Assembly (NCBI RefSeq): GCF_905220565.1
Contig: NC_059402.1
Location: 16,183,501-16,247,500 of the forward strand
Origin: Melitaea cinxia
Taxonomy: Eukaryota; Arthropoda; Insecta; Lepidoptera; Nymphalidae
Direction: 5' to 3'
DNA: 64,000 nucleotides
The notes under the pieces are model-generated. The model was given only the letters and a program-made list of their open reading frames with translations, was not told the DNA's origin and ran no database searches. This document shows, piece by piece, positions 53,517 to 63,845 of this stretch (position 1 is the first letter of the stretch; every line of letters starts with the position of its first letter). The position numbers were made by a program, and so were the translations under genes.

Positions 53517-54868
53517 TCAACATGTTTCACATTTGTACAAATCTTGAACGTACCGTTGGAGCTCCATTTCCTTGACGCAGTTCATAAGTAACTCGTCAAT
53601 AATACGGTCTGACACGCTGAAAAAAAAATATGAAATGAGTGAGACGAATGTATTTATTTCGCTATAAGGTGACGACTACACACACCTACCGAACGTCGAT
53701 ATAAAATTTACATTCACAAAAAAAAAACCTTTGAAAGAAGACCTTAATGAAATTTTCACCTTCATTTTTTTTAATCTGCTGACGTCGGTAAAATAAATAT
53801 TTATAAACATTGATTTTAATTTGGCCTGATTGACCATGTTCCCCTGTTTTTCCTAATGACTTTAAATTATTTATATTTTAGTGTTGTTAACAACTCAATA
53901 TAATTATATATTTTGAACTGGACACGAATTCACTCTATCGTTCTTAATATAATAGTTCGTATAAAACTTCACAAAGGTAGTGTGCCCCAGAAACAACGCC
54001 CTACAAATTAGCCGAATGTCTCTTTCCAACAGTCGATGGCAATAGTTACAACCGGGCACTATAAATAACGATTTAGTCAGTTCCGATACGCGACTGGAGT
54101 TTTAAACCTTAAGCATGAATACCGTGATGTTTAAAAATTAAAATATTCCATTAAATTAATCAAATTATAATTAATTGATACAGTAAGGTGACCAGAGCTC
54201 CTGGGGGGATTGGGAATTGGGTCGGCAACGTGCTTGCAATGATTCCGGTATTGCAGACGTCTATAAGCTACGGTAATCGCTTACCATCAGGTGAGCCGTA
54301 CGCTTGTTTGCCGACCTAGTGACATTAAAAAAAAAGTAAATAATGGTATACTCTTACACCTACGCATATCTTGCTACAGCAAAAAGCTCTGTATAACTTC
54401 GTCGCTGCTTTGCATTTTCATACGATTTTTGTGTCCATATTTTTTCCTACTTACTAACTACAAAAACCTCTTTATAATAAAACAATTTTTTCGGATTTTA
54501 TCGTGTGGATCCGTCCCGTGACCATGGTTACTGTAAAGTATCCGAAACGTCGGGCATCTAAAAAGCTTAATAAACTGCGATAAAATCAAAAGTTGTTTTA
54601 TTATAATGAATGAAATTCGCGTAAACATTAAGCCTCTTATAGAATCTTACCTTCCAATCTTCTCCCACGGTTTTCCTATAGCACTGTTCGCGTACATGGT
54701 GCTACTGAGCATGTGTTGAACAAACTTTGTCCTGTACTGGAAGAAGTTCTCACTAACGTGATCCGGAATATTGAACGACATCCGATATTTCTCTGCATCT
54801 TTCACAGACTTGATTGTTTTTGGAAAGAGTGCTTTTTGCGTCTTTTTTTGTATTGTCTCTTCCAATAT
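53517..54868 (-). CDS. Last two coding exons of an unrecognised minus-strand gene
   Basis: Exon 54651-54868 (218 bases, acceptor AATCAG, donor GTAAGA) and exon 53517-53616 (100 bases, acceptor TTTTTTTTCAG) join in phase, the split codon making Ser. The peptide starts ILEETIQKKTQKALFPKTI and includes NIPDHVSENFFQYRTKFVQ, ANSAIGKPWEKIG-S and VSDRIIDELLMNCVKEMELQ, ending KCETC and stop at 53517-53519. A poly(A) signal AATAAA lies on this strand at about 53469-53474. The charged, helical content and clean splice sites support a real gene. I do not recognise the family; a large cytoskeletal or centrosomal protein C-terminus is only a guess. Upstream exons lie at higher coordinates, not identified here. 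It converges tail-to-tail with the transporter. Confidence 0.6.
54182..54330 (-). repeat. CTAGGTCGGCAAA-family repeat, partial
   Basis: GACCAGAGCTCCTGGGGGGA, GTCGGCAACGTGCTTGCAAT and GAGCCGTACGCTTGTTTGCC, in the intron of the minus-strand gene. Confidence 0.55.
54471..54607. repeat. Fold-back element, diverged third copy
   Basis: Arms TTATAATAAAACAATTTTTT.. / ..AAAGTTGTTTTATTATAA; the loop CCCGTGACCATGGTTACTGT then GTATCCGAAACGTCGGGCAT has the orientation of 37859-37995. Right flank AAATTCGCGTAAACATTA. Confidence 0.65.
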
Positions 54869-54869
54869 C

Positions 54870-55415
54870 TGATTAAGAAATATAATTATTTATTACATTT
54901 TGAAATGAACACTTCTTTGGTATATCATACTAAAACGGAGATCAATAATACGTACAGACAAAATTATTGAATTACTTTAAATAAATAACAATATACAAGA
55001 AATAAGAAATAAAAAACAAAAGAAAGAAGGTATTCGAGGTAAGGGTCACCGCATATACGCACTATTTTCAAGCTCTATACCAAAAAATTTGCAAATTAGA
55101 AGGAATAGTTTATAGTGGATCCCTAGAGCGTTATAAACGTTAAAACTTCGGATCTCTTGGAGGGTGGTGAAATAGAATAATATTTTCAAGGATAGGTTGT
55201 GAATACATAAATAAAAATTTCTACATGTTTAAAAAAAAACTCATAAACTGTAACATAAATTACGTTGTACATTTTTTTTGTGACAGAAGAGAAAGCTGTT
55301 ACAAAAAGTTAGTAAATTATAAATATAAAAAAAAAAAAATACAAAATATTTGATTATTTAAATAGTTTACATTAAAAAAATCAAATATTGTCGTATGTAT
55401 TAGGCTGTAGAATCT
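54870..55415. other. AT-rich stretch, nothing recognised
   Basis: It may be intron of the minus-strand gene. No exon with clear splice sites and coding content was found. Confidence 0.3.
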
Positions 55416-55417
55416 AC

Positions 55418-55835
55418 TGGTAGCCGATTTCCAAAAAATGAGGAGGTTCTCAATTCGATTGTATTTTTTTTTAACTTGTAACTAAGTGGACAATTTCGAT
55501 GATTTTCTAAATAGAAATGTAGGTAGTGCATGTCATGTGGTCCCATTTAAATTTAATTGTGGTCTGACAAGTAATGCGCATTTACTTGACTATTTTTTCC
55601 TCGACCTACGTTGTATTGTACCGCATAACTTTTTACTGGGTATACCGATTTTGATCATTTTTATTTTAATCGAAAGCTGAGCTTGTGGTCCCGTTTAAAT
55701 TTGATCATTTGTTTCAGTAATCTTTGATAGCGCGTATTCAATCGACTATTTTTTCGTGTACTTATGTTGTACTTGTCGATGTAATTGAAGTCGGTTTCCT
55801 TTTCGTTTGCGCGTAAACAAAATTATTTTTTTTTT
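55418..55835 (-). repeat. ACCGACTTCAATT-family repeat
   Basis: The minus-strand copy ends near 55420 with the complement of TAGCCGATTTCCAAAAAATG and begins near 55830 with GTTTACGCGCAAACG and CCGACTTCAATTACATCG. It is shorter than 6256-6863. Confidence 0.55.
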
Positions 55836-56292
55836 TTTGTAAGAAAAGAAAACGATTAAAAAAACAAGTAAATTTTGAATATTATATATGTTTATATATT
55901 TTTTTAATATCAAATAACATCTTCTTCATCAGATTCATCTTCGTCTACCTACCTCGTTTTACCTACTTACACCTAGATTTCGGATCATCGATCATCGTTC
56001 AGTATGTTTTTGGCTCATTAGAGCCTTTAGAGTTGGACATGGGTGATGTACGATATAAACTTATGTCATATATTACAACAGAACATATGTTCTGACCATA
56101 TGGTCAGCGTAACTTTAATGATCAACATACCCGAAGTAGCTGTGGCGTGCTCGGCTGCCGTGGACTAGAGCCAGTGACGCAGAACAACTGAGCGTTCTTG
56201 GCTCCCGACGTGCGTTCACTTCTGTTCCTAAAGTATTTTATTAAGATAAAAAAACTTTATTTCTCGAAATTTCTATCACATACATTTATTTT

Positions 56293-56645
56293 TATATGCT
56301 GTGTGATTACGGCATCAAAGAATATAGCCACCTCCTCTCTTCCCGTGGGTGTCTTAAGAGGCGACTAAGGGATAACACAGTTCCACTACTACCTTGGAAC
56401 TTACAAAGCCGACCGATGGCGGGATAACCATCAAACTGCTGGCTTTGAAATACACAGGCCGATGACGGGCAGCAGCGTCTTCGATGCGACAAAGCCAGCC
56501 CTGCGGTCACCAACCCGCCTTCCCAGCGTGGTGACTATGGGCAAAACACATGAGTTCACGCCATTTTCGGCGTGATCTTGTGGAGGCCTATGTCCAGCAG
56601 TGGACTGCAAAAGGCTGCTGTGATGATGATGATGATGATACATTT
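56293..56645 (+). mobile_element. SINE-like element with RTE-type tail, near complete
   Basis: It starts CTGTGTGATTACGGC and proceeds CTTCCCGTGGGTGTCTTAAG, GCCGACCGATGGCGGGATAA, GACGGGCAGCAGCGTCTTCG, CAAAACACATGAGTTCACGC, GGAGGCCTATGTCCAGCAGT and ends in (GAT)n at about 56621-56640. Its last 60 bases match the end of the RTE LINE at 43637-44030, which suggests mobilisation by that LINE. Confidence 0.7.
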
Positions 56646-56694
56646 ATAGGTCTCAAATTTAATATCTGCTCTTTAAAATTGCCTTTTAAGTCTG

Positions 56695-57000
56695 TGAATT
56701 GTGGTGCGAGTAGTCGTCTAAAACACCGTCTGTTTGCGGGTTCGATTCCCGCTCGGAATGGGTATTTGTATTTGTACAAATATTTATTTCCCTTTTGGAT
56801 GTCTGTTCTTGTGGGTCACGCCACCGTGTCTTAGAGAGCACGTTAAGCCGTCGGTCCTGGTTGTTATCATAAATACCTAATAGCAATCGTTACTCATCTA
56901 AAGGAACATATCCGCCAAACCGAAGTGGAGCAGCGTGGTAGATTAATCTCCAATCCTTCTCCTACATGAAGGAAGAGGCCTATACCCAACAGTGGCACGA
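56695..57000 (+). mobile_element. tRNA-derived SINE, variant head
   Basis: The head GAATTGTGGTGCGAGTAGTC and B box GGGTTCGATTCCCGCTCGG are followed by CACGTTAAGCCGTCGGTCCT, AGCAATCGTTACTCATC, GGAGCAGCGTGGTAGATTAA and CCTATACCCAACAGTGGCAC. The head resembles 33650-33930. Confidence 0.65.
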
Positions 57001-57476
57001 ATATATGTGTGGCATCCTCTTTGGTCGCAGCTTTGTTTAAGGCATAAGTTATTGAAACATCTACTTCAAGAATATATTAGAAATAACCGGCATATTTATA
57101 TAAGCCATTAGCCCATTGTTATTACGACCTGTTACAGTTGCAAAGACAAACAGACAGACAGTGAAGTCTTAATAATCTGGTTCCATAGCAGCCTGACAAC
57201 TTACTATAATATACCAAAGGAGCCAGACAAATACATTTTAATTAGAGATTGTTTTTACTAGTCATATGACAGATAATTACTTAAAAGAGTCGTAAATTCA
57301 AACAGTTGTAAAGTAACTAAATTATAAATCTAGATTTAAGTATTGATTTAGTGCTAGTTTACTAAAAATAGTTACAATACAAAACAATTTCAAAAAAGTA
57401 TTCGTAGACATTTTTTATTATATCTTATTGTTAAATTTGAGACGTGAAACATTTTAACATAAATATTATATATTCA

Positions 57477-57783
57477 CTAGCTGACTCGGCAAACGTTGTC
57501 TTACCGCTAAACGCTATTTAAAAATAGGGGTTGGTGGTAGAAGGGTGAAAATTTAGGGTTGTATGTATTTTTCAACGCCAGATAAAATAAAAAATATGAT
57601 TGATCTAAAAATTAAAAAAAAAATTAGGGGTGGACTACCCTTAACATTTAAGGGGATGAAAAATAGATGTTGTTTGATTCTCAGACCTACCCAATATGCA
57701 CACGAAATTTCGTGAGAATCGGTTAAGCCGTTTCGGAAGAGTTTAACTACAAACACCACGACATGAGAATTTTGTATATTAGA
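57477..57783 (-). mobile_element. Complete short Helitron
   Basis: On the minus strand it begins TCTAATATACAAAATTCTCA after a host A and ends GCCGAGTCAGCTAG followed by T. It is 307 bp and non-coding; it shares the CATACCC/ACCTAC blocks with 21761-21976. Confidence 0.78.
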
Positions 57784-57925
57784 TTTCAGAATGTTTGTTT
57801 TAAAAACTAAACCGGGAACCATTAAATAAAAGCCGAGTTCAATGATAATAGATAATAAGACGGTTTCACGGACTCGACTGCATTTATTTTTAACGGTCCA
57901 CTTCGGTGCGTTGTAGTGATACATT

Positions 57926-58478
57926 TTAGGGCTCGAGCACAAAACTGCGATGCGACGTCGCATCGTAAAAATCTGCGAGCTCCCTCGACGCATCGCAAGA
58001 ACTTGCGAATTGATTCGCATCGCGCATTCCTGCGATGTTACGTCACACTTGTAGACGCCATTTTAGTTCACTCTGAGACAGTTTGTGGGCAAGGCGTATG
58101 TTTGTATACTTTAAAAAAAATGACAGAGTACGACGTTGATTTTTTTTCGTCGGATTTCAAAGCTTCATATTTTATATAAAAATAGTTCCCATCGGCATTC
58201 ATAATTGTAATAAATGGATGAACCCAAAATCTTTTTTGTTTCTTTTTCCAGTATCTCCTAAGTAATAACAAAATGGCACACTTCTTTTTACGATCCATGT
58301 CACGACCTAGTTTTCAAAATACGTTCAATATGGTAGACGGTCGTCGGAGGAATGGTCACCCTAATCGTGGAAGGGATACGCCTTGTCGCACGAAATCGCA
58401 TCGGAGCAATTCGTGTCGCAATTTTCTGCGTTGCGAATTCGCATCGCGTCGCATCGCAGTTTTGTGTTCGAGCCCTTA
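57926..58478 (-). mobile_element. PIF/Harbinger element, non-autonomous, TTA target duplication
   Basis: 57929-58475 has inverted termini GGGCTCGAGCACAAAACTGC and the complement of GGGCTCGAACACAAAACTGC, then GATGCGACG on both sides, flanked by TTA (57926-57928 and 58476-58478), the usual Harbinger target. Its GC-rich ends stand out from the AT-rich surroundings. Confidence 0.85.
58068..58298 (-). pseudogene. Harbinger transposase N-terminal remnant
   Basis: A 76-codon frame with MDRKKKCAILLLLRRYWKKK and RFWVHPFITIMNADGNYFYI matches the start of PIF/Harbinger transposases, where a W-V-H-P motif is typical. The DDE catalytic part is missing, so it cannot move itself. Confidence 0.6.
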
Positions 58479-58479
58479 C

Positions 58480-59067
58480 AGCATATAACCGATACCGACA
58501 AACATGTTTTATTACGAAAAAGTTATTTTAATAATCCTTCTTGATCAGACAAAACACTATATTTGAAAAATTTGTGAAAATTAATTAAATTTTTTATGGT
58601 TCTAGCGCAGTTTTTCTTTTCTGCGTCTGGTAGATTAAATAAAAAACAATGTTGAAAATATTAGTATTAAAATGACTTAAATTTAAGTTAAAAAAATACA
58701 TATAAAAGTAATGACGTAACAATGTCATGAAAGGACAAGGGCAGGAGATCCCCGAGGGTTGTCGGACGTCTAGACAACATCAAAACACCATTAACATGGG
58801 GAATATGAGACATGGCACTTACATAGAGTATAAAAAGCTAATAAATTATTAATTTACGTTTGTTTTATAAGATAAAAGTTAATACTACAGCGTTTTCTAC
58901 ATACGTGGAAGAATTTTTTTGGTTTTTTTTTTTCGCTTGGCAAAAGTAACTCACCAAGTATTGCTAGGACTGTGTGTATAGTATATACATTTATATCGCT
59001 ATGCGAATAAAATAAATAAGAACTTATAGTGATTTCACACGGAGTTTTTTTAATTGAATTATTTATG
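58480..59067. other. AT-rich stretch, nothing recognised
   Basis: No gene or repeat is identified. A GC-richer phrase at 58736-58780 is isolated. Confidence 0.3.
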
Positions 59068-59320
59068 ACAACCTGAAAAAGTTTTTTTTTTGAATATCAT
59101 ATCAAAAATTGACCGCTCCAGAGGGGATCGAACCCGCGTCGTTCGGTACAACAACGGTACATCGTTCCATAGCTTAATTGGCTAGAGCGCCGACACGGTC
59201 AGTCCGAGATGCGGGTTAGAACCCCGCTGGAGCGGTCAATTTTTGATATGATATTCAAAAATGTTTAGAATTCCTCATGTGTGGGTAACACAAAAATAAA
59301 ATCGTACAACCTGAAAAAGT
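59068..59320 (-). mobile_element. Inverted tRNA-like SINE with 15-bp target duplication
   Basis: The insert 59083-59305 is bracketed by ACAACCTGAAAAAGT (59068-59082 and 59306-59320). A T-run at its left edge is the complement of a poly(A) tail, so it was inserted on the minus strand. Inside, about 59088-59128 and 59225-59261 form inverted arms, each carrying a tRNA-type T-arm. Confidence 0.78.
59163..59234 (+). pseudogene. tRNA-like sequence (72 nt)
   Basis: It folds as a near-canonical cloverleaf: acceptor CGTTCCA/TGGAGCG, D-stem GCTT/GAGC with a GG-containing loop, T-arm GCGGG-TTAGAAC-CCCGC, with A box TAGCTTAATTGG and B box GGTTAGAACCC. The anticodon stem has one C-C mismatch and the loop has C instead of U at position 33; GGT would be the anticodon. 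It lies inside the SINE-like insertion, so it is more likely a SINE promoter or pseudo-tRNA than a working tRNA. Confidence 0.5.
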
Positions 59321-59425
59321 GTTACGATAAAGCTAAAAATACATGATATCAAATGTATAAAATATAGCGTATGTTATTATAACATAGACGTTCATACCAC
59401 TCATTAATTTATTATTGTATTACAG

Positions 59426-59493
59426 ACATTGTAATGGCCAAAGCGTATCATTCGTTACAAGATAAAATAGATGACGAAGATGTGTGGGTTTAG
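59426..59493 (+). CDS. Possible terminal exon of an unknown gene
   Basis: After an acceptor-like TTATTGTATTACAG (ending 59425) the frame reads IVMAKAYHSLQDKIDDEDVW-V then a stop at 59491-59493. It is short, helical and acidic, and looks like a protein C-terminus. I found no partner exon upstream on this strand, and 68 bases could be open by chance. Confidence 0.25.
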
Positions 59494-59635
59494 AAGCGCT
59501 GTCTTTTGACTTCATAATTATAAAATAATGTATAGAATTTTTTAAATGTAAATATTGAGACATTTCCCGATTCATTTCAGCCGAATCTACATTTCAAGTC
59601 GGTATATAACAATACTAACAAATATTCTTTCATTA

Positions 59636-59873
59636 TCATTACAGCCTATACAGTCTACTGCTGGACATAGGCCTCCTCAAGTTTACGTCAAAAATAACGT
59701 GAACTCATGGGTTTTGCCCATAGTCACCACGCTGGGCAGGCGGGTTGGTGACCGCAGGGCTGGCTTTGTCGCACCGAAGACGCTGCTGCCCGTCTTCGGC
59801 CTGTGTATTTCAAAGCCAGCAGTTGGATGGTTATCCCGCCACCGGTCGGTTTTTTAAGTCCCAAGGTAGTATT
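59636..59873 (-). mobile_element. SINE-like element with RTE-type tail, partial
   Basis: Same order as the complement of 56400-56640: AGTCTACTGCTGGACATAGG at the tail, GGCGGGTTGGTGACCGCAGG, GGTTATCCCGCCACCGGTCG. The head is missing. Confidence 0.6.
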
Positions 59874-60004
59874 GTACAATAAATTACAATAAAGTACAAT
59901 ACAGTACAAGTAGCTTTGTACAATAGGCGGCCTATTGCTAAAAAGCGATCTCTACTAGGCAGCCATGTTGCAGAGGATATTAAGAATTAATAAACACTTC
60001 ACAC

Positions 60005-60185
60005 TCAACGGATCCCTCAGTAGGATTTTCTCCTGTGTTGGTGGTCAGGAAACACATACAATACACAAACACAACGCCCAGACCACGACTAACATCTATA
60101 TGGTCGATACAAATGTCTGTCGTGAGCGGGAATCGAGCAACAGCCAATGCTATTACCGCTGCGCTAACGCGACGTCAATAAATAC
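60005..60185 (-). repeat. tRNA-SINE, partial
   Basis: A minus-strand copy with GCTGCGCTAACGCGAC (head complement), GAGCGGGAATCGAGC near the B box, and the GACCACGACTAACATCTATA body. Confidence 0.5.
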
Positions 60186-60327
60186 AGACAGGCATAGGTC
60201 TACTTATAACAAATAGAATAATATTATTGTTATATAAATAATAAAAATAGGCGTAGCTTACATATTTATATAGTATATTTACGGTAATCTAATTTTTAAA
60301 GCCTACCATAAAGTGATGATGGGTTTA

Positions 60328-60410
60328 ACGAAGTGGTCACAGCAACTAAATATAGCGCTAGCAGTCGCGGATTCGTATCCCGCTCATGACAAATGTTTGT
60401 AAAGAGTATA
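60328..60410 (+). repeat. tRNA-SINE head fragment
   Basis: GTGGTCACAGCA, a B-box-like GCGGATTCGTATCCCGC and CATGACAAATGTTTGT match the first 80 bases of 35689-36030. Confidence 0.45.
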
Positions 60411-60939
60411 CAGAAATTCACAATTTGGATGCTAGTAATAAATTACACATCCACTAGGAAAATCTCATCGTTCTTAGGGGCTGTTGAGTGTGAAACGCCT
60501 ACTTAGTTATTTTTCATTATTTTTATATGATTTCATTGTGAATTCTAAATATACCAGTAGCATAATATCTATACAATCTGCGTCTATCTTGAAAGCAACT
60601 AAACTCGAGATTATCATAAACAGAATCATTTGAAATGATTTTCGCAATGCGTTTTAGATTAAGACGACCTCGAGCGTGATGTCATAGTTTTTATTCGGAT
60701 GGCTTGATTATGATTAGTTGCTAAAAGATTAACAACAAAACTACGTTGGCTATCAATTCATGAGATCAAAAATCCAAATCAAAAATCCATACTTCAAAAC
60801 CAATTTTTAATCGGCACTTAAAAGCGTTAATGTCGAGTTTATTTTCCTTATTGTCCTTAACAGAATTTACATTCCGACTCAGTGGTGGCTTCATATTAAT
60901 TATAATAACTGATGAATAAAAAACACACATTTCAGGTTG

Positions 60940-61090
60940 TCTGGAAGAGATTGCTTTTTGCAATAAGATCGCCTGGTTGTACAATTTGTTACTATAATTG
61001 CTTGTAATTTTAATTTTGTTCTTTATTTAAATGTGCAATAAAGTATATTATTATTTATTTATTATTATTTTATTATTATTATTATTAGTA
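60940..61090 (+). repeat. LINE-type 3' end with ATT repeats
   Basis: GGAAGAGATTGCTTTTTGCA, ATAAGATCGCCTGGTTGTAC and TGTGCAATAAAGTAT, then a (TTA)n run at 61053-61087. I recognise this as a 3' end common in lepidopteran non-LTR elements. Confidence 0.45.
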
Positions 61091-61119
61091 AAATGATGAT
61101 TTAAAAATCCTTATAAAGC

Positions 61120-61260
61120 CTTCTTAAATACCCTATGTCGGTAGTCCTGAAATACACAACACATAAGCACAAATATTTATCGTGAACGGGGATCGAATCT
61201 GAGATTGTTAGCGCAATGCCAGACGCTACGAGCTGCGCCAAAGCGACAATGTCTACAAAA
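61120..61260 (-). repeat. tRNA-SINE, diverged
   Basis: A minus-strand copy: GAACGGGGATCGAATCTGAG (B-box complement) and GCTGCGCCAAAGCGAC (head complement). Confidence 0.45.
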
Positions 61261-61349
61261 TCGACGAAGAACGACGACGCCTCTGAATTTTGACAATCAC
61301 AAACACAAACGTTTGAAAAGCGTTTCAACTGAATCATATTACTAAGACT

Positions 61350-61600
61350 AAGTTAAGGTTGCTATTAACACTGGGTATATTACCTAAGTTTGTAATGTAC
61401 CCAATGTTAAGATATAAATTTTATTGTCTGATTGTTTTGCTACCTTAACTTTCTTTTATTATTGTCGAGTTTTTTTTTTTTTTAATTTATTTCTATTTTT
61501 ATTTTTGTAAATGACATTATTTTGACTTTCGTTAAGTGTGTATATTACCTTATGACGAAATAAATGTTTTTATTTCATTTCATTTCAATACTGGGTTCAT
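61350..61600 (+). repeat. Possible LINE 3' tail
   Basis: It ends ACGAAATAAATGTTTTTATT then (TTTCA)n at about 61577-61590, like a retroelement 3' end with AATAAA and a short repeat tail. No coding part is left. Confidence 0.3.
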
Positions 61601-62725
61601 ATTTCTATTCGTCTCTGAATCTTTCTTTGTCGTCTATACTTTTACATTTGAAATAGTCATAAGTACAAATGTTCTATAACTACGAGACAATATAAGGTAT
61701 TCTACGAAAAAAAAGTAAAAAAAATTCCCACTCAATGAATCAGTGTAAATTAATTATTATAATTTGATGTTCCAAATTAGGCAATAGAGGCTTCCGACGA
61801 GTAGAGCGTGTGGGATGTTACTTAATAACCGACATTAAGGAAGCTTGTATCTCAATGAGTTAACCATTAAAAATTTTATATTATTCTGAGAAATAAAATA
61901 AATAGCTTATCTAAAGCATTAATGTTGATTACGAGCTTTTTCATGACAACTGTCTGTCTCTGTGTGTGACTGACGACAGTCTTGTTTATTATAGTTGTAA
62001 TTTTTATTTAATGTCTTTAAAATTAATCACATTGAAATTCATTGAACATAAATTAATAATAATTGTTTTTTTACAAGTTATATAGATTTACAACAATACA
62101 TTTTTGTATAACTAACAAAACCTATAAATGACAAACTGATACTAAGATTTTTAAATTCTTTTCGATTCACATCTTTCTAGAGTGACTTAAAATTACAAAT
62201 GGCTTAGCTATTCACCCGTAGACTGCATAAAGATCGGTAGGTCGAGACCGTTGAAATAGTACTTAACACAGACATCTTCAAAAAACCAATGAAATTCAAT
62301 TAGTGCAACGACGTTATTTAAATTTTATATGTTTAAAAATGAATCAAATAACAAATAACCATTTTAAATATTTAGAAAATAAATTAGAACAATAGAAAGA
62401 AAAAACTTGAAAATTTCGCAGTAAAACAGATTTAAGATTTGAATTGAAAGAAAACACCATTGCATTTAAGATAAAATAGTCACGCCATAACCTTCCCCAT
62501 GTGATAGTTTTAATGGATTTCAGACAGCGTTACAGACCCGCCACCCCTGCCCTTGACCTTAAATGATACGGAACACGGAAGATATAGAGATAGAAGGGGA
62601 CGGCACGGGATGGAACGGTTAGGGTGACCATTACCAGGTTTTCTCATTTCAAATTTTTGTTACAAAGCAAAACGATTTGCGACTTTAATAACCATATAAT
62701 TTATTGTGTCGCAATTATCAACTCT
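61601..62725. other. AT-rich stretch, nothing recognised
   Basis: No gene or repeat is identified; one pyrimidine-rich phrase is seen at 62540-62560. Confidence 0.35.
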
Positions 62726-62734
62726 TTTAGTCAC

Positions 62735-62806
62735 GGAACGAAAGCTTCTTAGGAAGATCTTCGGTCCTACCAAACGAGAGGATGGAAGCTGGAGAGTCCG
62801 AAAGAA
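62735..62806 (+). pseudogene. Short LINE reverse-transcriptase fragment
   Basis: The frame ERKLLRKIFGPTKREDGSWR then VRKN matches a conserved stretch near the C-terminus of RTE-like reverse transcriptases. It is only about 24 codons long. Confidence 0.55.
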
Positions 62807-62877
62807 CATATGGCCGATTAAAAATCATAAATATCAGAATTCAAAGATTCTCTCGTTTTATTTGTTTTAATAAACTA

Positions 62878-62955
62878 ATTATAGTAATAGTGAAGCTACC
62901 ACCGATTCAGAATGTAGATTCTGCAGAGAAGAATCGGCAAGAAACTCCGCATGAC
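62878..62955 (+). repeat. GCTACCACCGATTCG-family repeat, partial
   Basis: GTGAAGCTACCACCGATTCA then GAATCGGCAAGAAACTCCGC, close to 9243-9300. Confidence 0.55.
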
Positions 62956-63845
62956 AAAGCTTGCAACTTTGCAACTTTGAGGAGACTTGCCATGATGACA
63001 GAAATCTAAACTAATTGTTATTCTTATCACATATGCAATTCAAAAAGTACTAATAGTACTACTAAATAGTAATAATACTAGTGTACCAAATATTTAATCA
63101 GTTTAGAACATAATATCTAGAAACTGTTGAATTAAATTTGAAGATAAAATTGTACCTAATTGTGTAATAATCACAGTTACTCTACAAAGTATTTCCAGAA
63201 CGAATATATTTAAAAACGTTTGTAACGCAAACCTTTACAAACGCAAAGATTTATTTGAAAGCCATGCAGTTGAAAACCTAATTTTTGTAAGTGTTGTTTA
63301 CATTTTAATAATAGTGTTGTCGAATCTCTGCAGGTTTCTTTACCAGAGCTCTGACTACATTATAATTACAGTCTACAACCGGCATTAATGATCTATCATT
63401 GAACGTCAATCCAGCCTACCAAACCTCTTCTCTTAGGATGTGTGACATCAAGACGCGTGACAATAAGGCTGGATATGTCCTAGGTCGAGTTATGTACGTC
63501 TAGAACAATGGGAGACGCGCGTGTACTAATAATAATCATTTATTGTTATCACTCCGTTGTAAATACAAGTTGATGATATCACTGTCTTTAATAGACACTT
63601 AAATTGAGGTAGCTGTATAAATATACATATGTTTAATATAATACGTTTATCTGACCCTAAGGTAGGAAACTTAATAACATGCATTCAATTTATTAGCTAT
63701 GTAGGGTAGGTTTTAGATAACCACACATTTTGAAACAAATAGGTAGGTAATCTATTGTAAATGCTTCTATATTTTATAACCTAAATTTTAACCAAAGTAC
63801 AAAACAATAGGATTACGAAAGAATTTTAAGAGAAATTACACTTTT
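62956..63845. other. AT-rich stretch, nothing recognised
   Basis: No gene or repeat is identified. Confidence 0.35.

Noticed and set aside
56550..56834. 94-codon frame with a DDDDDD run
   Set aside because: It spans the GAT tail of the SINE-like element and a neighbouring SINE.
59163..59234. A functional tRNA-Thr(GGT) gene
   Set aside because: Position 33 is C, the anticodon stem is mismatched, and the sequence lies inside a retroposon with target duplication.
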